A stretch of 64,000 nt of DNA from positions 10,244,931 through 10,308,930 of the forward strand of contig CAIIXF020000003.1 in NCBI GenBank assembly GCA_903813345.2, written 5' to 3'. The DNA is from Owenia fusiformis (Eukaryota; Annelida; Polychaeta; Sabellida; Oweniidae). Position 1 is the first letter of the stretch. Each line of letters starts with the position of its first letter. This document shows, piece by piece, positions 49,751 to 63,000 of this stretch. The translations under genes and the position numbers were made by a program. Under the pieces are notes generated by a model, which saw only the letters and a program-made list of their open reading frames with translations, made no database searches and was not told where the DNA came from.

Positions 49751-49894
49751 CAGGCCCGTAGCCAGGATATGCGGGGGGTCAGTTTTCAAAAATTTCCAGG
49801 GGGTTCAAGTTTGACAATTTTGGGCCAAATATGGCTAAAATCACATCAGAAGTGCCCGAACCCTGCGACCCCCCTCCCCCTGGCAACGGCCCTG
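49751..49894. mobile_element. 144-bp MITE related to 26916-28757
   Basis: Termini CAGGCCCGTAGCCAGG and the inverse of CTGGCAACGGCCCTG, with a perfect 5-bp TTGTC duplication (49746-49750, 49895-49899). The G-tract near the left end and the C-tract near the right match the style of the larger element that splits the RT gene. A lone left end of the same family is at 63697. Confidence 0.88.
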
Positions 49895-50473
49895 TTGTCT
49901 CCCTCCCTAAGGTTCGAAGCTTGAAAACCCAGATGCAGAGAAAGACATTGACAATGTGAGGAGATTGAAATATGAAAAATCGTCTTGTTTTAGCTCTTAC
50001 TTAAATATTTTTGCACTGTTTAACAAAGCCGGTTTAAGAAAAAAGAGGCAGAAATAATTCCTAGATGATCTATCGCATTCTTACATCGCCCGGGAGTCAA
50101 TCACGGCGACCGCATCGTCAGCCTGAGCTGCCTTTCGCAACTCTCTGACACATTTAAAAATGCTAAGATCTAATTATGTATCAATGATTTCTCGTTTTCA
50201 ATCCCGGGTTTTCAATGCCCGTTAGATGTAAATAAATTGAGTTTTTTCAAATATGTTTTCATTAAACAGCCTGGAAAAATAAACTTATTTCAAAATTAAT
50301 CTAAACGTTTCAAAATTTGCGTTTAAAATCTATCACTTTGATGTTGTATGAACAAAAATAATATTTAGACAATTACACAGACTGGATATTCTAATCCGTT
50401 ATGAAATGCCATTTGTTTTTTCCTCTATAGGATGTTTCTATGGAAGTTGATTTGTTTACTAGTATCTTAGTGT

Positions 50474-50720
50474 TTAGAGGCTTGTTAGGCTGCTCGCAAG
50501 ATCTGATCCTCTCATTAAGTAATGATGTAAATTGTTGAGCAAGTGTAATTTTAAATTCTTTTTGAATGTGGAAAGAGTATTGGAATGAGTAATTTTATGA
50601 GGTAAAGTGTTCCACAGGTCTGACCTTGTCTTAGTTATAGAGTATTTTCCCATGTTTGTTCTGAACGTACTCGATCTCAGATTGTATATTATTTTGTCTA
50701 GTTTGAATGTGGTAGAATTA
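50474..50720 (-). pseudogene. C-terminal fragment of a CR1/L2-like retrotransposon ORF
   Basis: The minus frame reads '...NLRSSTFRTNMGKYSITKTR', then 'SDLWNTLPHKITHSNTLS' and 'TFKKNLKLHLL', and stops at 50474. The pattern '(D/T)(L/W)WN.LP..I....S...FKK.LK.(Y/H)L' is the standard end of CR1/L2/Jockey-like ORF2 proteins. Only about 80 codons remain. Confidence 0.75.
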
Positions 50721-51479
50721 ATGATTCTCAGTTTATATAATAAGGTTTTGTCTCTTGGAGCTGATGATTACATCATAATAAACTAATTACCCTTCATACA
50801 AGTATGCTGATTTTTTCATAAAACATTTGATATATCTCGAGCTCCAGCTACTGATAATTTGAAGATTCTACCTGATGCCTTTAAGACGTTTTAGAGAAAA
50901 ACTTAACAGTGAGGGCCTTTTGTACACTCCCCGCCCTTAGAGCTTCTATGGTCAATTGCTAATGAGTTAATAATTAGCTAATAAATCCATATTTTGCATA
51001 TAAGACTTCGATTGTTTATATTACGCTTCCTGCTATTGTTACAATTAGCAATGTTTAAAGCTATGAACGCTTTGACTGCTTTGCTATTTTGATGAAGTAT
51101 TTTGCTGACATCAGCACATTATATTTCGAATAAAGTTGACATCTTAGTTAAGAGAGTAACACTGTTCTTTAAAACATTACGTTTTGACCATTCAAGTCCA
51201 AATATACGGTTGTAAATTGATTAGATATTTAAAATCAATTGAAATGAGAAAAATATCTATTACCGCTGACTCAGCACTTAATTACGGCATTAATTTTTAT
51301 CAGTTTCAAGGTTCAGTTCAAGGTTAATCATGTAAATGTGACATGAAATCACTAAAACCATGTAAAAGCAAGTATATAAGTTCTTAAATCTAGATTCGTA
51401 AAATCTCTACTTCTGTACTTATGGAATATTGTAAATTCTGCTGACCTTCATCAGAACACATCAGACCAACACATCATGC

Positions 51480-52400
51480 AATAAAAAATGAGACACCAAC
51501 AATCTGACCAAGACCACATTAAGGTTAAATCTGTTGACAGAGATGTATGGCTGCCACAGACAACTCTAGAATTACTTGGAAAACTTACGCATTTGAAACG
51601 TTTATCATTACATGATATCATTTATGAGAAAATCGTGAAGACCATATTTCGAACATTGTGTGGGTAGTTCGATGTAATGTCTGGTTTTATGAGAAAATTG
51701 GGAAGACAATATTTCGAACATTGTGTGGGTAGTTCGATGTAATGTCTGGTTTTATGAGAAAATTGGGAAGACAATATTTCGAACATTGTGTGGGTAGTTC
51801 GATGTAATGTCTGGTTTTATGAGAAAATTGGGAAGACAATATTTCGAACATTGTGTGGGTAGTTCGATGTAATGTCTGGTTTTATGAGAAAATTGGGAAG
51901 ACAATATTTCGAACATTGTGTGGGTAGTTCGATGTAATGTCTGGTTTTATGAGAAAATTGGGAAGACAATATTTCGAACATTGTGTGGGTAGTTCGATGT
52001 AATGTCTGGTTTTATGAGAAAATTGGGAAGACAATATTTCGAACATTGTGTGGGTAGGTTGATGTAATGTCTGGTTTTATGAGAAAATTGGGAAGACAGT
52101 ATTTTCATTATGTGGTAATCTAATTTAAATGCTATCAATCCTTCGACATATTCACTGAATACCATCTGAATATCATTTGGAAAGATTATATTGTTTTAAA
52201 AATCGGTAACCTAACTAATATTTCTGATGACGTTGCAGATGACGTTTGTACATTAGAAGTTATAGAAGCTGTCGACTCGGATGGATTACTGCGTATGCCT
52301 ATTAGTATAAAAATATATATCGGGCTACACGTCAGTCTGTTCGCCGGACATTTTTGATGACAGCTCTACTATATGCAGATTGCATCCCCGGTTATTTGCC
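51480..52400 (+). pseudogene. Degenerate third copy of the gene A/B family
   Basis: 51515-51600 matches exon 2 of A and B (VWLPQTTLELLGKLTHLK) but then frameshifts. The end of exon 2 with its donor is repeated about eight times (51630-52100). About 52238-52400 matches exon 4 in damaged form ('gcagatgacgtttgta', 'gaagttatagaagctgt', 'gggctacac', 'gatgacagctct', 'atgcagattgca'). Exons 1, 3 and 5 were not found. The two exon remnants are almost adjacent, so most intron DNA is lost. Confidence 0.82.
51630..52100 (+). repeat. ~64-bp tandem array of the exon 2 end plus donor
   Basis: Seven to eight nearly identical units of 'gatgtaatgtctggttttat', 'gagaaaattgggaagacaat' and 'atttcgaacattgtgtgggtag'. 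They derive from 'MSGFMRKSGRPYFQHCVG' and the GTAGGT donor. The units are more uniform than the flanking pseudogene sequence, which indicates recent expansion or homogenisation. Confidence 0.92.
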
Positions 52401-52569
52401 ATTCCGTAATATCTTGGATATACAGGGTGGTCAAAAAATGGAAACCCTGCATTTTCCTAATATCTTTGTTATCTTAAGGAATAACTCCCTGATATTTCAC
52501 ACTTTTGTACACCATTCAATTTTCTACCACCATACCAAATTTCATGACCATCAGACTGATAGTTACAAT

Positions 52570-52810
52570 TTTACAGCACTTTGAATAACATGCTTCAAGT
52601 TTGGCCATCATCGCGCTGTAGGCAAACCTGCACAGTTGCCAATGGTCCGAATGCATCCTCAGCAGGTATGGCCTGAATGATACGGATGATCTCATTTTTG
52701 AGGTTTGTGATTGTCCTGAGGTCATTCTCATACACTTTTTCCTTGCCATATCCCTTCAGGTAGGGACATTTTGAACGGCGAGTGCAGGTGACCCGACAGC
52801 GCAAAAATGG
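52570..52810 (-). pseudogene. Mariner transposase C-terminal remnant
   Basis: The minus frame reads KCPYLKGYGKEKVYENDLRT followed by 'ITNLKNEIIRIIQAIPAED' and 'FGPLATVQVCLQRDDGQT'. It parallels the mariner end 'DFFLWGYLKEKVYENRPRTIEELKNAI...'. The catalytic Asp segment is altered (KCPYLKG) and the upstream two thirds are gone. Confidence 0.75.
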
Positions 52811-52999
52811 CCACTAGGGCATGTTCTGTTAAAGGACAACTGAAATAGCTTTCCTCAACTTGCAGCTACAAAAATGCGGTTTTCTCCATTGTTAGCCCAA
52901 CGTAGAGTTCTTGCGATAGTCATTATAAAATAAATGTTAGATAACTACTAACGGTCATGGATAACGAAATAAAACTAACTGTTCGATCAAATTGACCTT

Positions 53000-55010
53000 T
53001 TGCGATCAGAAATTGTTTATTTACAACGTTGCTATGCAGTTCGTTCGGTGTGGTCACGTGATCAAATTTTTGGCAGCCATTTTTGTTCTATTTACATTTT
53101 TATTCTATTTTATTGGATTTTTATTGGATTTAATACAAATAGACATTATTATGCGTTTTAAAGATAGAAAATGGAGCGTGATTTTAAGTTGCTGAACAGA
53201 AAGGAACTTCAGTCATACCTATTTAGAAGAGGAATTACGTTTTCAGGATACAACAAGGAGAATCTTTCAATTTTATGTTCTGCTGTTTCGAATTTGAATT
53301 TACCAACAAATCCAGACTTATTTTCAGACAATTCACCGAGCTATTAATTTCGTCAGAAGCTGCAAGACATTCATAGTTTTAAGCAGGACCCTTCAACATT
53401 ATGTTACAATTCTGATTTTCAATTCGCCCCACCCTTTGGACTTTGTGATATTTTCAATTATTTTTATATGCTACAGCAGAATATGATCAGCAGATACTGA
53501 AGGCCTGGAAGTCCTGCATTGATTATAGATTGTTTTATGATCGCAAATCATCAATTGGCCCCCACGTGATTATTAACGTCATATACAAAATATAGCTTTT
53601 GTTTATTGATTCCTTAGTAATCACAACGTCACGGCAACCATAAGATTGTTGTGCAAACAAATAACAAAACATTTTGGCAATACGACGTCATGATCTTATG
53701 GACCGAAACGGGCCACGTGGGGGGCCAGTGAGAGATCACGTGGGGACCAATAACGTCACAACCAATTCGAATATTGCTTATTCACTCAAGCCACGTATTC
53801 CTTTCATTATAACGAATTTTATGTAACATGACTTTATGCTTTTATTCCGCTATTTAATATACGCTCTACCATGAGTATTTGGTATCAAATTAAACGTCTC
53901 TTAATCCTGCAAAATATCATTTAGTTTTTATCTCAGGGTTATAAAAGCTGAACGCATTATCAATCGTCGAACATTCCAAACTATCATTTTTTGCCTTGTA
54001 ACCGATCACCCTTATGTTGATTGACAGTAACTTTTTTATATTCTGAAACGTATTTTGTTATAATAATTGACTATTTCATCACAAAGACTGCATCGTGTCG
54101 ATTGTACGTTAGCTGGAATTAATTTATTTGCTAATTTACTATTGAAAAATCGACATTAAGTATGTGTAACCCTCGAAGGCACCATCATCGACACCATGCT
54201 TGAAATCAACGGTGTCGAGAAGCCTCTGCACTATTCATGATAATTCCCCATTTACTTCTTTGAAATATAAATTGCCTTACTAACGGATGTAAAACATTTT
54301 CACAATACATTTGAATATAACATATTTAGCTTGTTACGTATTTTTCGACGTAAAGTACTATTTTTCAAAATCATCATCGACTCTACAAGTACGTTGTCTT
54401 TGCACTCTGCTTTCAATCAAAATCAGGTTTCAATGTTAAGTAATGGTGTTGACGGTTTGTCTCAATATATATTGATAATATAAAAATACGCTTTATTGAT
54501 GTTATTCTTTGACCACGTAAAGATTGAGATATTTAGGACCATCAACGACTCCACCACATACGACTCCAAAATACTATCCAGATATTAAGTAGGTCACATG
54601 TATAATCGAACGCTATATATTTGTTGAATGAACCTACATTCATTAAATGACTATTTTGTTGTATGTGTAGCATTTTACAGTGATACCGGGCTAAGGATTT
54701 AGAGGATATTGTTCATTGTGATTACAACGTATAGTGATAAGTAAAATTGATTCATGTTATTTACTTATGATGCATATTCTGTTTGTCTTGAAATGCTATG
54801 GTAATGTGACACAAGAATTGGGATGATTGAGCAGTTCATAGTTTTATAAAATCACTGACAAATATAGATGCACATTCCCCGATATTTCTTAATTTATAAA
54901 CGTTTCGTTTCGTGTACCACTAGATATAATAATTTCCCACACTCTCATTAATATATCTGTCTTACTTATCAGACCTTTCTGATGATATAAGAATATGGCA
55001 CTCACCACGC
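53000..55010. other. Insert DNA within the 52423-56771 element, no gene seen
   Basis: It contains inverted 'cacgtggggacc' words around 53560-53750 and a 'caccatcatcgacacc' word at about 54180, found again at about 56284. The latter may mark the ends of an inner element. No coding segment was recognised. Confidence 0.4.
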
Positions 55011-55079
55011 CGAGAAGTGCCGTCGTTCCCTACAGAGTACAGTACAGGTAGAGAAAGAAAAATAAGGATACTAAAGGCT

Positions 55080-55910
55080 TACACCGAGAAATAACCTGTC
55101 TGCTGAAGCTATTCAACGGATCGGAGAAAAGAACAACAAGGCATCCCGGGAATACAGGGCACGCATACGCCAAGTGTATAGAGAAACAATCAAAACACGC
55201 CAGACTGAAGGGAACGCTCAGAGTCTCAAAGTGAAACTACCAGGACACAAATGAAAATCCAAGAAATCCCAGAACGCATTATTAAAACATTGAAGATAAG
55301 GCGACTGGACTTAAGCCAGTACCAGGTACCTTTCGAATCAATGCTGTGAGAGGGGTTTCCGATAATATTGTTGAAACGCGAGAATTATCGTGCTATTGTG
55401 ACGCATGCAGAACAGATACGTCATCCTCACCCTGTGGTTGGCAAAGGAACAACCTTATAACCGTTAGGAAGACCCAGCAGGCAGCTAAGGTGGGCACCGA
55501 GCAACCATCTTTAAAACCAAAACGGAGCACACCCGACACCCAGTACGTCAAGTAAAGCATCGACGCCCTCCGACGTTTCCACTCTTTCAACCATATTGAA
55601 GCGTCGGCCTTTAGTAACCCCATCTACAAGTTCAACGTCTTCAGACACAATTGTTTCCGCGAGGAAAAAAGGAAAGGCCCGATAAAAAGAACAGACACTG
55701 TAAATATTTGCAAGGCATGCGGTGTCAACTATTATTCATTTACAATCGCAGTTCGAATGGATCAAGTGCTCTAAATGTCCCGACTGGTTTCATGATTCCG
55801 GGAAATGTTCTCGTGCAAAGGGGATACTCATTGGAGAAATATTTCCATGCATTAATTGCAATAAAAGACCTTAAATGTGTAAATTATGTAAACGTTATTG
55901 TTTAAAAACC
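55080..55910 (+). pseudogene. Remnant of a transposon-type protein with Cys cluster and PHD-like finger
   Basis: Successive frames give AEAIQRIGEKNNKASREYRA (basic helix, 55105-55165). Next is TRELSCYCDACRTDTSSSPC (55376-55435), a cysteine cluster, then a Ser/Thr-rich linker. Then 'ICKACGVNYYS' (near 55706-55738) is followed after a frameshift by EWIKCSKCPDWFHDSGKCSR and 'PCINCNKRP' with a stop (55755-55874). C-x2-C-x(n)-C-x2-C-x2-W-F-H-x(n)-C-x(n)-C-x2-C is a PHD-type zinc-finger pattern. Several stops and shifts make it dead. The parent element is not identified. Confidence 0.6.
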
Positions 55911-56904
55911 TAAGCGACCATCAGCGACACTGTTAAATAACACTTAATATCACAACGAGGAGTGATTGACCTATTCGTAACAATGTTGTATTTTGATGTA
56001 AGAAGACATATGTGTCTAATTTGTACATTCATTTTGTCGATCGACGAATTGACTTGGCATTTTATTTAGCTTAGAAAACAAAATCTTGAAATTAATTATC
56101 TTTAAGGAAACTCAAAACAATGTATTTCAATGGTTATCTTAATAAAATTCTCTTGTTAAGATAAACAACAACTATTGCAATTTATTTTTGTTCATGTGAT
56201 TGAATAATTCAAACTTAATACATTAGTTTATCTTTAAACTCAAAATTAATTTTGAAACATGAATCAATGTAAGCCTATGTATGCACCATCATCGACACCA
56301 GCAATTTAAGAGTATATTTATGTTTTGATGCACAATCAAGTAATTGTTTAAAGGGTAATAAAAATATTTTGAGAAACACTTCTTTAACCCTATGGCTAAT
56401 GGTATATGCATTTATATCTCAATCTAAAATTTCATTTTTTCAACTTTTACATTGATCAAATGTGAAGGAGATTCGTGGCTTGACTGTATTAATCAACTAT
56501 AACGATCGTTAGAGTGAAATAATTTCCACACCACTGATGAGAAAACATGTCTGAATACATTTATCTAAAAATTATATTGATTCCTTTAGGTTAAAAATAC
56601 CATTTCATATCTGCTTTAAGTGCTGTAACATTGTGACTATCAATCTGATGGTCATGAAATAAAGTAAGCTGGTTGGAAATTGAATGATGTACAAAATATC
56701 GGGGAGTTATTTCTTATAATGACAAATATATGAGGAAATGGTGTAAGGGTTTCCATTTTTTGACCACCCTGGTACTTGACGCTTGATAAAGAACCCTGAG
56801 CGACACGAATAGGCTTTTGTATGCAAACTGACAAATAATCACTCAACATCTAAACAACTTAACTCTTTACAAGTACGTACTGCATATGAGGTTAAATGTG
56901 AATA

Positions 56905-57021
56905 GTTCGATTTGTATTGAACGGATATAGCAATACTTCGAAGGGACAGCACGTGTTTTTATTAGGCTCCTGTCGATAATTTTACAAAACCTCTATAAGA
57001 ATATTTATGACTGTTTAAAAT
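56905..57021 (+). promoter_or_regulatory. Conserved upstream block of gene B
   Basis: It aligns with 29303-29413 upstream of gene A. Common words are 'gttcgatttgtattg', 'aatacttcgaaggGacag' and 'tatttatgactgttTAA' before the ATG. It is the probable promoter and 5' UTR. Confidence 0.6.
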
Positions 57022-60000
57022 ATGGCTATTTTGACAAAACGAACTCCGAAGTATGCGAAGGCTATTGTAGTGTTCACAGTTTTGATCCTTTGTTTGATGT
57101 ACGTATACTCTAGAGGGCTACAGACAGAACAAGACTCTCAGGTAGTACAGCAATAAATAGTTGATAAAAGAGGTTTCGCACAACGGGTTAAAGCTGAACG
57201 TATCTGCAACCGCATGTTGTTTGGATTAAGCATAAATTTGGTGATTGCGTCACGGATTTTAGTTAATTAATGAAAACACAGAATGAAATCCTTAGCTACC
57301 GTTGCGCGAAACCTATCTAATATCTTTCATAATGCATTTTACTGAATTAGGAACCCTATACCAGGGATTAAAGAAAGAATGATCATACATACCTTCATAA
57401 CAATATAATTTAAACGCATAGCAAACATTTGCTTGATTCGATTTTTAAAACAAAAATAATGTCAACACAATCTACACGAATCATGTAATGTGCTTACGTT
57501 GTTAAATTCAAAGGAGTGGTATCGATATGGTGAACAATTTGAACACGCGTTTCTCTTTAAACCAGTCATAAAAATCTAAAAATTTAACACATCGTCAATT
57601 TAATGGTCATATTGTTTTAGAAAACACATCAAACACTTGTTTTGTTCTTGGTATCATGTTTCCAGAGTGAAATGAAACATCTTTCCGAAAAAAGTATCTT
57701 GTTAATGAAATAAAAGGTTTATCTTGATTTTTATCTATTCTGGGGAGAGGTTGTTTTAATTTTTTGAATACTTTTATAAAATCAACCAAAAAATCCTTTG
57801 TATAACTATAATATTGAGAGGTCAAAAAACATGTTGTATATTATGCTATTTTGTTCCAACAAGGTTCGAAAAGACATTTCATTTCATTCTCAAGAATTGG
57901 TAGAAAAGAGCAAAAACGATTGCACTAAAAAATGTTAACAAAAAACAGTTATGTAAAATATTTATTGTATATTATATATTAAATTGTTATCAATCAGTCA
58001 ACATTGCATAAAATACCGTATATTTTACAGAGTGTTTTTAATGATTGGTTTAAGAGAAAAACATTGTTGAATTCAGTTCACCATATCGATACATATCCTT
58101 TGCAAATAACACGGAGAGTACATGCATGTCACCCCTTTATACATAATGTATATCAAAAGATTATGTTCGGGAATTTTAGATCACATTTAACTCTATTTGA
58201 AGATTCTTTAAGAATGTTGGGAAAATGTATAGGAGTTTTATAGAATTAATCTAAAGAATTTTTTAGAATAACATTTTGTCATATGACTAGCCAAGATATA
58301 GCCATCTTTACCCCATGCAAAATATTGCCATGTTTCTTCGCTTTGATAATGTTTCTTTATCTCGTCTGCAACTCGATAAAGAAGAATTATCAAAAAGCTC
58401 ATCAAGAATGGAATATCTTGCACAGGTACTCATATAAGAACCTTTATATATTTTAATGCATTTTTATTTAGTTATGTGTTGGACAAATTGCTGCATTTGT
58501 ATTATAGGTCAAAGCGAGAGCCAGAGAATATATTAAGTTTAAATCTGTTGATAAAGATGTATGGCTGCCACAGACAACTCTTGAATTACTCGGAAAACTT
58601 ACGCATTTGAAAGACGTTTATCATTACACAGATGCTGATGTGAAGCACATTACTAAAACACTTAAATTCGCAGTAGATGAGATGTCTGGTTTTATGAGAA
58701 AATCGGGAAGACCATATTTTCAACATTGTGTGGGTAGGTTACATTTAAGGCTAACAGTCCTTTGGGATATTCATTGAAATATATCAACACCATCAACAAT
58801 TATGTTTTTCGTGAAGCTTTTTACTTAAGATTTTCTTGTAAAAGAGCCTTAGACGCAAGTATCGATTTTTTTTCTTAGTCTCTAATCATTTACTAGATTA
58901 GTATTTCAAATTCGTCTTTTCAAATAATTTATTGTATATTGAACTAAAAGGCCTTTCATTTTATTTTAAGGTTAAATTTTAATCATACAAATTATTTCAA
59001 TGGCAAAGTTGCTTGAATTCTTTTGGACAAAATAACTTTTGAAAAAAGTTATCAGTATTTTGCCATTTTAGCAACAATAAATCAATTTAAGATTTTGAAG
59101 GGTAGCACTTTTTAATTTGCATTGAATCTTGGACAATTTTGGACCAAAATCACTTAAAAAGTGCCTAAAGTTGTGAAAAGCTGTTGAAAGACTTTTGGTC
59201 ATGGTTCTCAGTGGCTATGGGCCTGCTTACACCAATAATATCTTGATTTGCTGTCATTGGTTTATTTAAGGCATGGCAGGTTGTTTACTTGATATTGGAG
59301 CACCACTTGATCATGCGCTGTCGGGTCTTCTTAAAGACTTTTGCTCATGGTTCTCCTTGGCTATGGGCCTGCTTACATCAATATTATCTTGATTTGCTGT
59401 CATTGGTTTATTTAAGGCATGGCAGGTTGTTTGCTTGATATTGGAGCACCGATTGATCATGCGCTGTCAGGTCTTCTTCACTCCATTTATGTATTATGTA
59501 TGTGCTGTCATTGGTTTATTAAAGGCATGGCAGGCTGTTTACTTGATATTGGAGCACCACTTGATCATGCGCTGTCAGGTCTTCTCCACTCCATTTATGT
59601 ATTTGGTGCACAGGCACAGGTTAGTACACCCCCGCGATAAGTTTGGTAATCGGAAAATGTCATTCCAACGCAGGTTGCCAAATTAATTATTGAACGGGAC
59701 AATATCTTTTCCATTCAATCGAGGTTTGGCCATGCAGCCGAAGGTAAGCCATACAACCGAATTTTGCCGATTCAATCTGACAGAGAATACCGAGCCTCTC
59801 TTTTTGACCAATTAGAGACGTCTTCTTCACATTCGTGGTACCCTCGGCCAACTCCGTTTGCAAAGAAAATTTTCGGCAATCTCCGACTTTTCTTGAGGTA
59901 TCTTCAGTTGCAAGCCAAAAGTCGACACCCAATATTGAACATATCTGCAAGAATACGTTTTCACAATCCATTTATTAGTGTTCATTGTCACAGACTTCAT

Positions 60001-63000
60001 TTATTATTTGCCTGTGACCATGAACACTAATAAATGGATTTAATATTACAAGACTATGAACTAATTTAATGTAATAAGTTTTCACGATATTGTTGACAAA
60101 TGTACCAATACGACGTCGGTTTCCTAAAATGTGCAAGGCCTTCATTATAACTGCTACTCTTATGAGCCATGACATCCATATGTTAAAAAAGGCGCAATGT
60201 CACAAGTATGCACAAATTCAACGCATCAATAACATAATCAAGAAAAATATGTAAATCAAGTAATCGGAATGAACATGATAAATAGTGTACTTGTATAACG
60301 TTGTCATTATAAAAAATATGATATTGTTTTTTTGTAATGCCCAATGTAACGTTACAAAAACATAAAAAATGAAATGCCTGCGCGATACCCTTGCCAGGCA
60401 CTATACATGTATTTTAAAATATTTTCGAACAATTCTTTTACCGTAAGTTTTGATACCGTTTGTTATGTAAACGTGTTAAAGGTATTTATTATATACAACA
60501 ATGGTTGATTTACCGTTAATTTAAATTTTGCATTCTGGCGACATTGGGTCCTTTGGTCTCATTTTGTAGCAGTCAACAAAAACGCATAGTTCATAATTTC
60601 CTTAAAAGATGGCAGTACAACCCACCTGTATATCTAGAGAATGATAACATATGAACAACACCACTGCCATCTTTATGTCGCCTAAAACCTAGTATGCATT
60701 TTACAAAGAGGAGGGAAAGCCCCAGAGTTTAAAGATGACAGACATAATTACCTCTCTTGCTTACCACCTTCGTTCGTTCGAATTTTCATCGGCTAGTTAT
60801 CAAATACTACACTTCGATGGGATGTTTTAATTGATATAGGCATATTCCGTACACCTTTCTTTATCTTGATGTGAAATGAGAAGCTATGATATTGGTTTAC
60901 GCGCCAGAAATGAACATAGTATTATTCGAAGCGTATTTCGAAAATTTTGAAACCGCCATTGATGACGTCATTTGTTTGTCGACTTTTGACCAATCAGCGA
61001 CGATGTCATCTCAATACAGATTTACATTATAAGCGTATGTCATCTTTGAACCCTGGTGTTTCTCCCCCTCTGCATTTTACAATAACTTAGTTGTGATTCA
61101 TATAGCGATTGTATAAACTTAATCCGGATTGTACGTTTTACGTTCTGGATCAGATTCCATTTGTTCAAATACAGGCAAAACAACGTCTATATTTTTATTA
61201 TAAAAGTTTTTTTTTTAAATGTGGACGTTTTATGATATATCTTGTAATGGTTTATACAGACGCATTCAAGTATTATAAATAACGTATTAAATTGACCAAG
61301 TTATAGACATTTCATGATATGATGTAATCATCAACTAATACCATTTAGGCTCTAACAAATGCAGATGACGTTTGTGAGTTACGCAAAAAAGTTATAGAAG
61401 TTGTTGGACTCGAAATGGAGTACTACGTATGGGGCTACACAATCTTCCCGCGGGGAAATCTTGATGACAGCGCCATGGAAATCGCGAGAGAAGCTTTAGA
61501 TCGAGGACTTTATGAAACAACAAAAATGGGTCCAAAACTGAAAGATGCTGTGTTGGGTCATTTCTGTAATGAGCTCGATGAATTCTACCAACTTGATCAA
61601 GTGTAAGTTTTTTTTAATATGATAATTCAGTTGTCAATTTAAATGTCTGAATGGAACGTAAGAATATCAGATTAAATATATATGTCTCTTCAATCACTAG
61701 TTCAATAAAACCATAACCGTCTGATGAAATAGCCTTGTAATAATGTTAGGTGTTTGGCTAAATTTCCATGGGAACGTATGTATGGTCTATCGGGCCTGTA
61801 TTTCTTAAAGGTTTATGGACAACTCATCCCTGGATAACTCATCCCCTGGAAATCTCATCCCCTTGACAATTCATCCCCTGGAAAACTCATCCTCTAGACA
61901 ACTCGACCTCTGGACAACTCATCCCCTAGACAACTCATCCCCTGGACAACTCATCCCCTAGACAACTCATCCCCTTGACGACTCATCCTTTGCCATGTTT
62001 GAGTAATGTAATGTTATATTATCAATTCATATATTCAAATGATTTGTAAATGTTTTTGTTATCAATATGATCAGTTTTAAGTTTCAAAAACATATATTAC
62101 AATAACACTGGTACTCCACTCCATTATGTTGTTACAGAAACGGATCGTTTCGGTAACAAACTGTCAGAGCCTCGATTTTTCTTTTTTCCTTACTTCATCA
62201 GTTGTAAGCAGAATTCCAACAACATTTTTATGTCCAGGGATGAGTTGTCCAGGGGATGAGTTTAGAGGATTAGTTGTCCAGGGATGAGTTGTCTAGGGGA
62301 TGAGTTGTCCGGTAACCTTCTTAAACACCGGGTTATTTATAATGATATTATGTTCATTTAACCAATATCATGGCTTGTTATTTCACATCAAGATAAAGAA
62401 AGATGTAGGGAATATGTTCACACCGATTAAAACATCAAAATGACTAATATCATACATTTACAAAAAGCAGGATTGATGAAGAATGTTTAACTGCAATAAT
62501 TTTATGCATCATCACATGGCATCGTTTATCGCATCAATGATTGTGTTCGACCACTTAATTTCTATGAAGATCGAATGGAAAATGTTTTTTTAACTATTGT
62601 AAAATTCAATGAGTGCTATTTGATCTACAAATGACAACCTGTTGGATAAAACATGTTTTTGAATTATCTATCTTCGGCCATTAGTAGGTAATAGCGTATC
62701 ACAAATCTTGAAGCTTAAGTGAAATACCACTTAGTGCAATAACAAACTACGTATGGGTATGCGTAATGGATTTACGCTAATCTTAAACTGCATATTTACC
62801 AAAAAAAGAACGCTCGTAGGGAATGATTTTCAAAGCGTCTCTCATTTCACATTTTCTTTTCAGGTATTCGGGAAATCGCAAACGAAGTCTCGCATTTAGG
62901 AGAAATGCTACGCATATCTTAAACAAACTAGGCTACCCTGAACTCGCAGATAAACTACTAACTGTGTATTCGAAACAAGATCAAATAGACATTCCTAATT

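Larger units (their letters stand above)
52423..56771. mobile_element. Mariner-type element expanded to 4.3 kb by insertions
   Basis: CAGGGTGGTCAAAAAATGGA at 52423 is inverted at 56771. Similarity continues inward for about 180 bp on each side ('ttgaccaccctg', 'gtttccattttttga', 'catgaaat', 'gtgctgtaa'). TA flanks the left end directly, and lies one base out on the right. A decayed mariner C-terminus lies next to the left arm. The remaining 3.7 kb is foreign sequence, including the PHD-like remnant at about 55080-55900. Confidence 0.78.
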
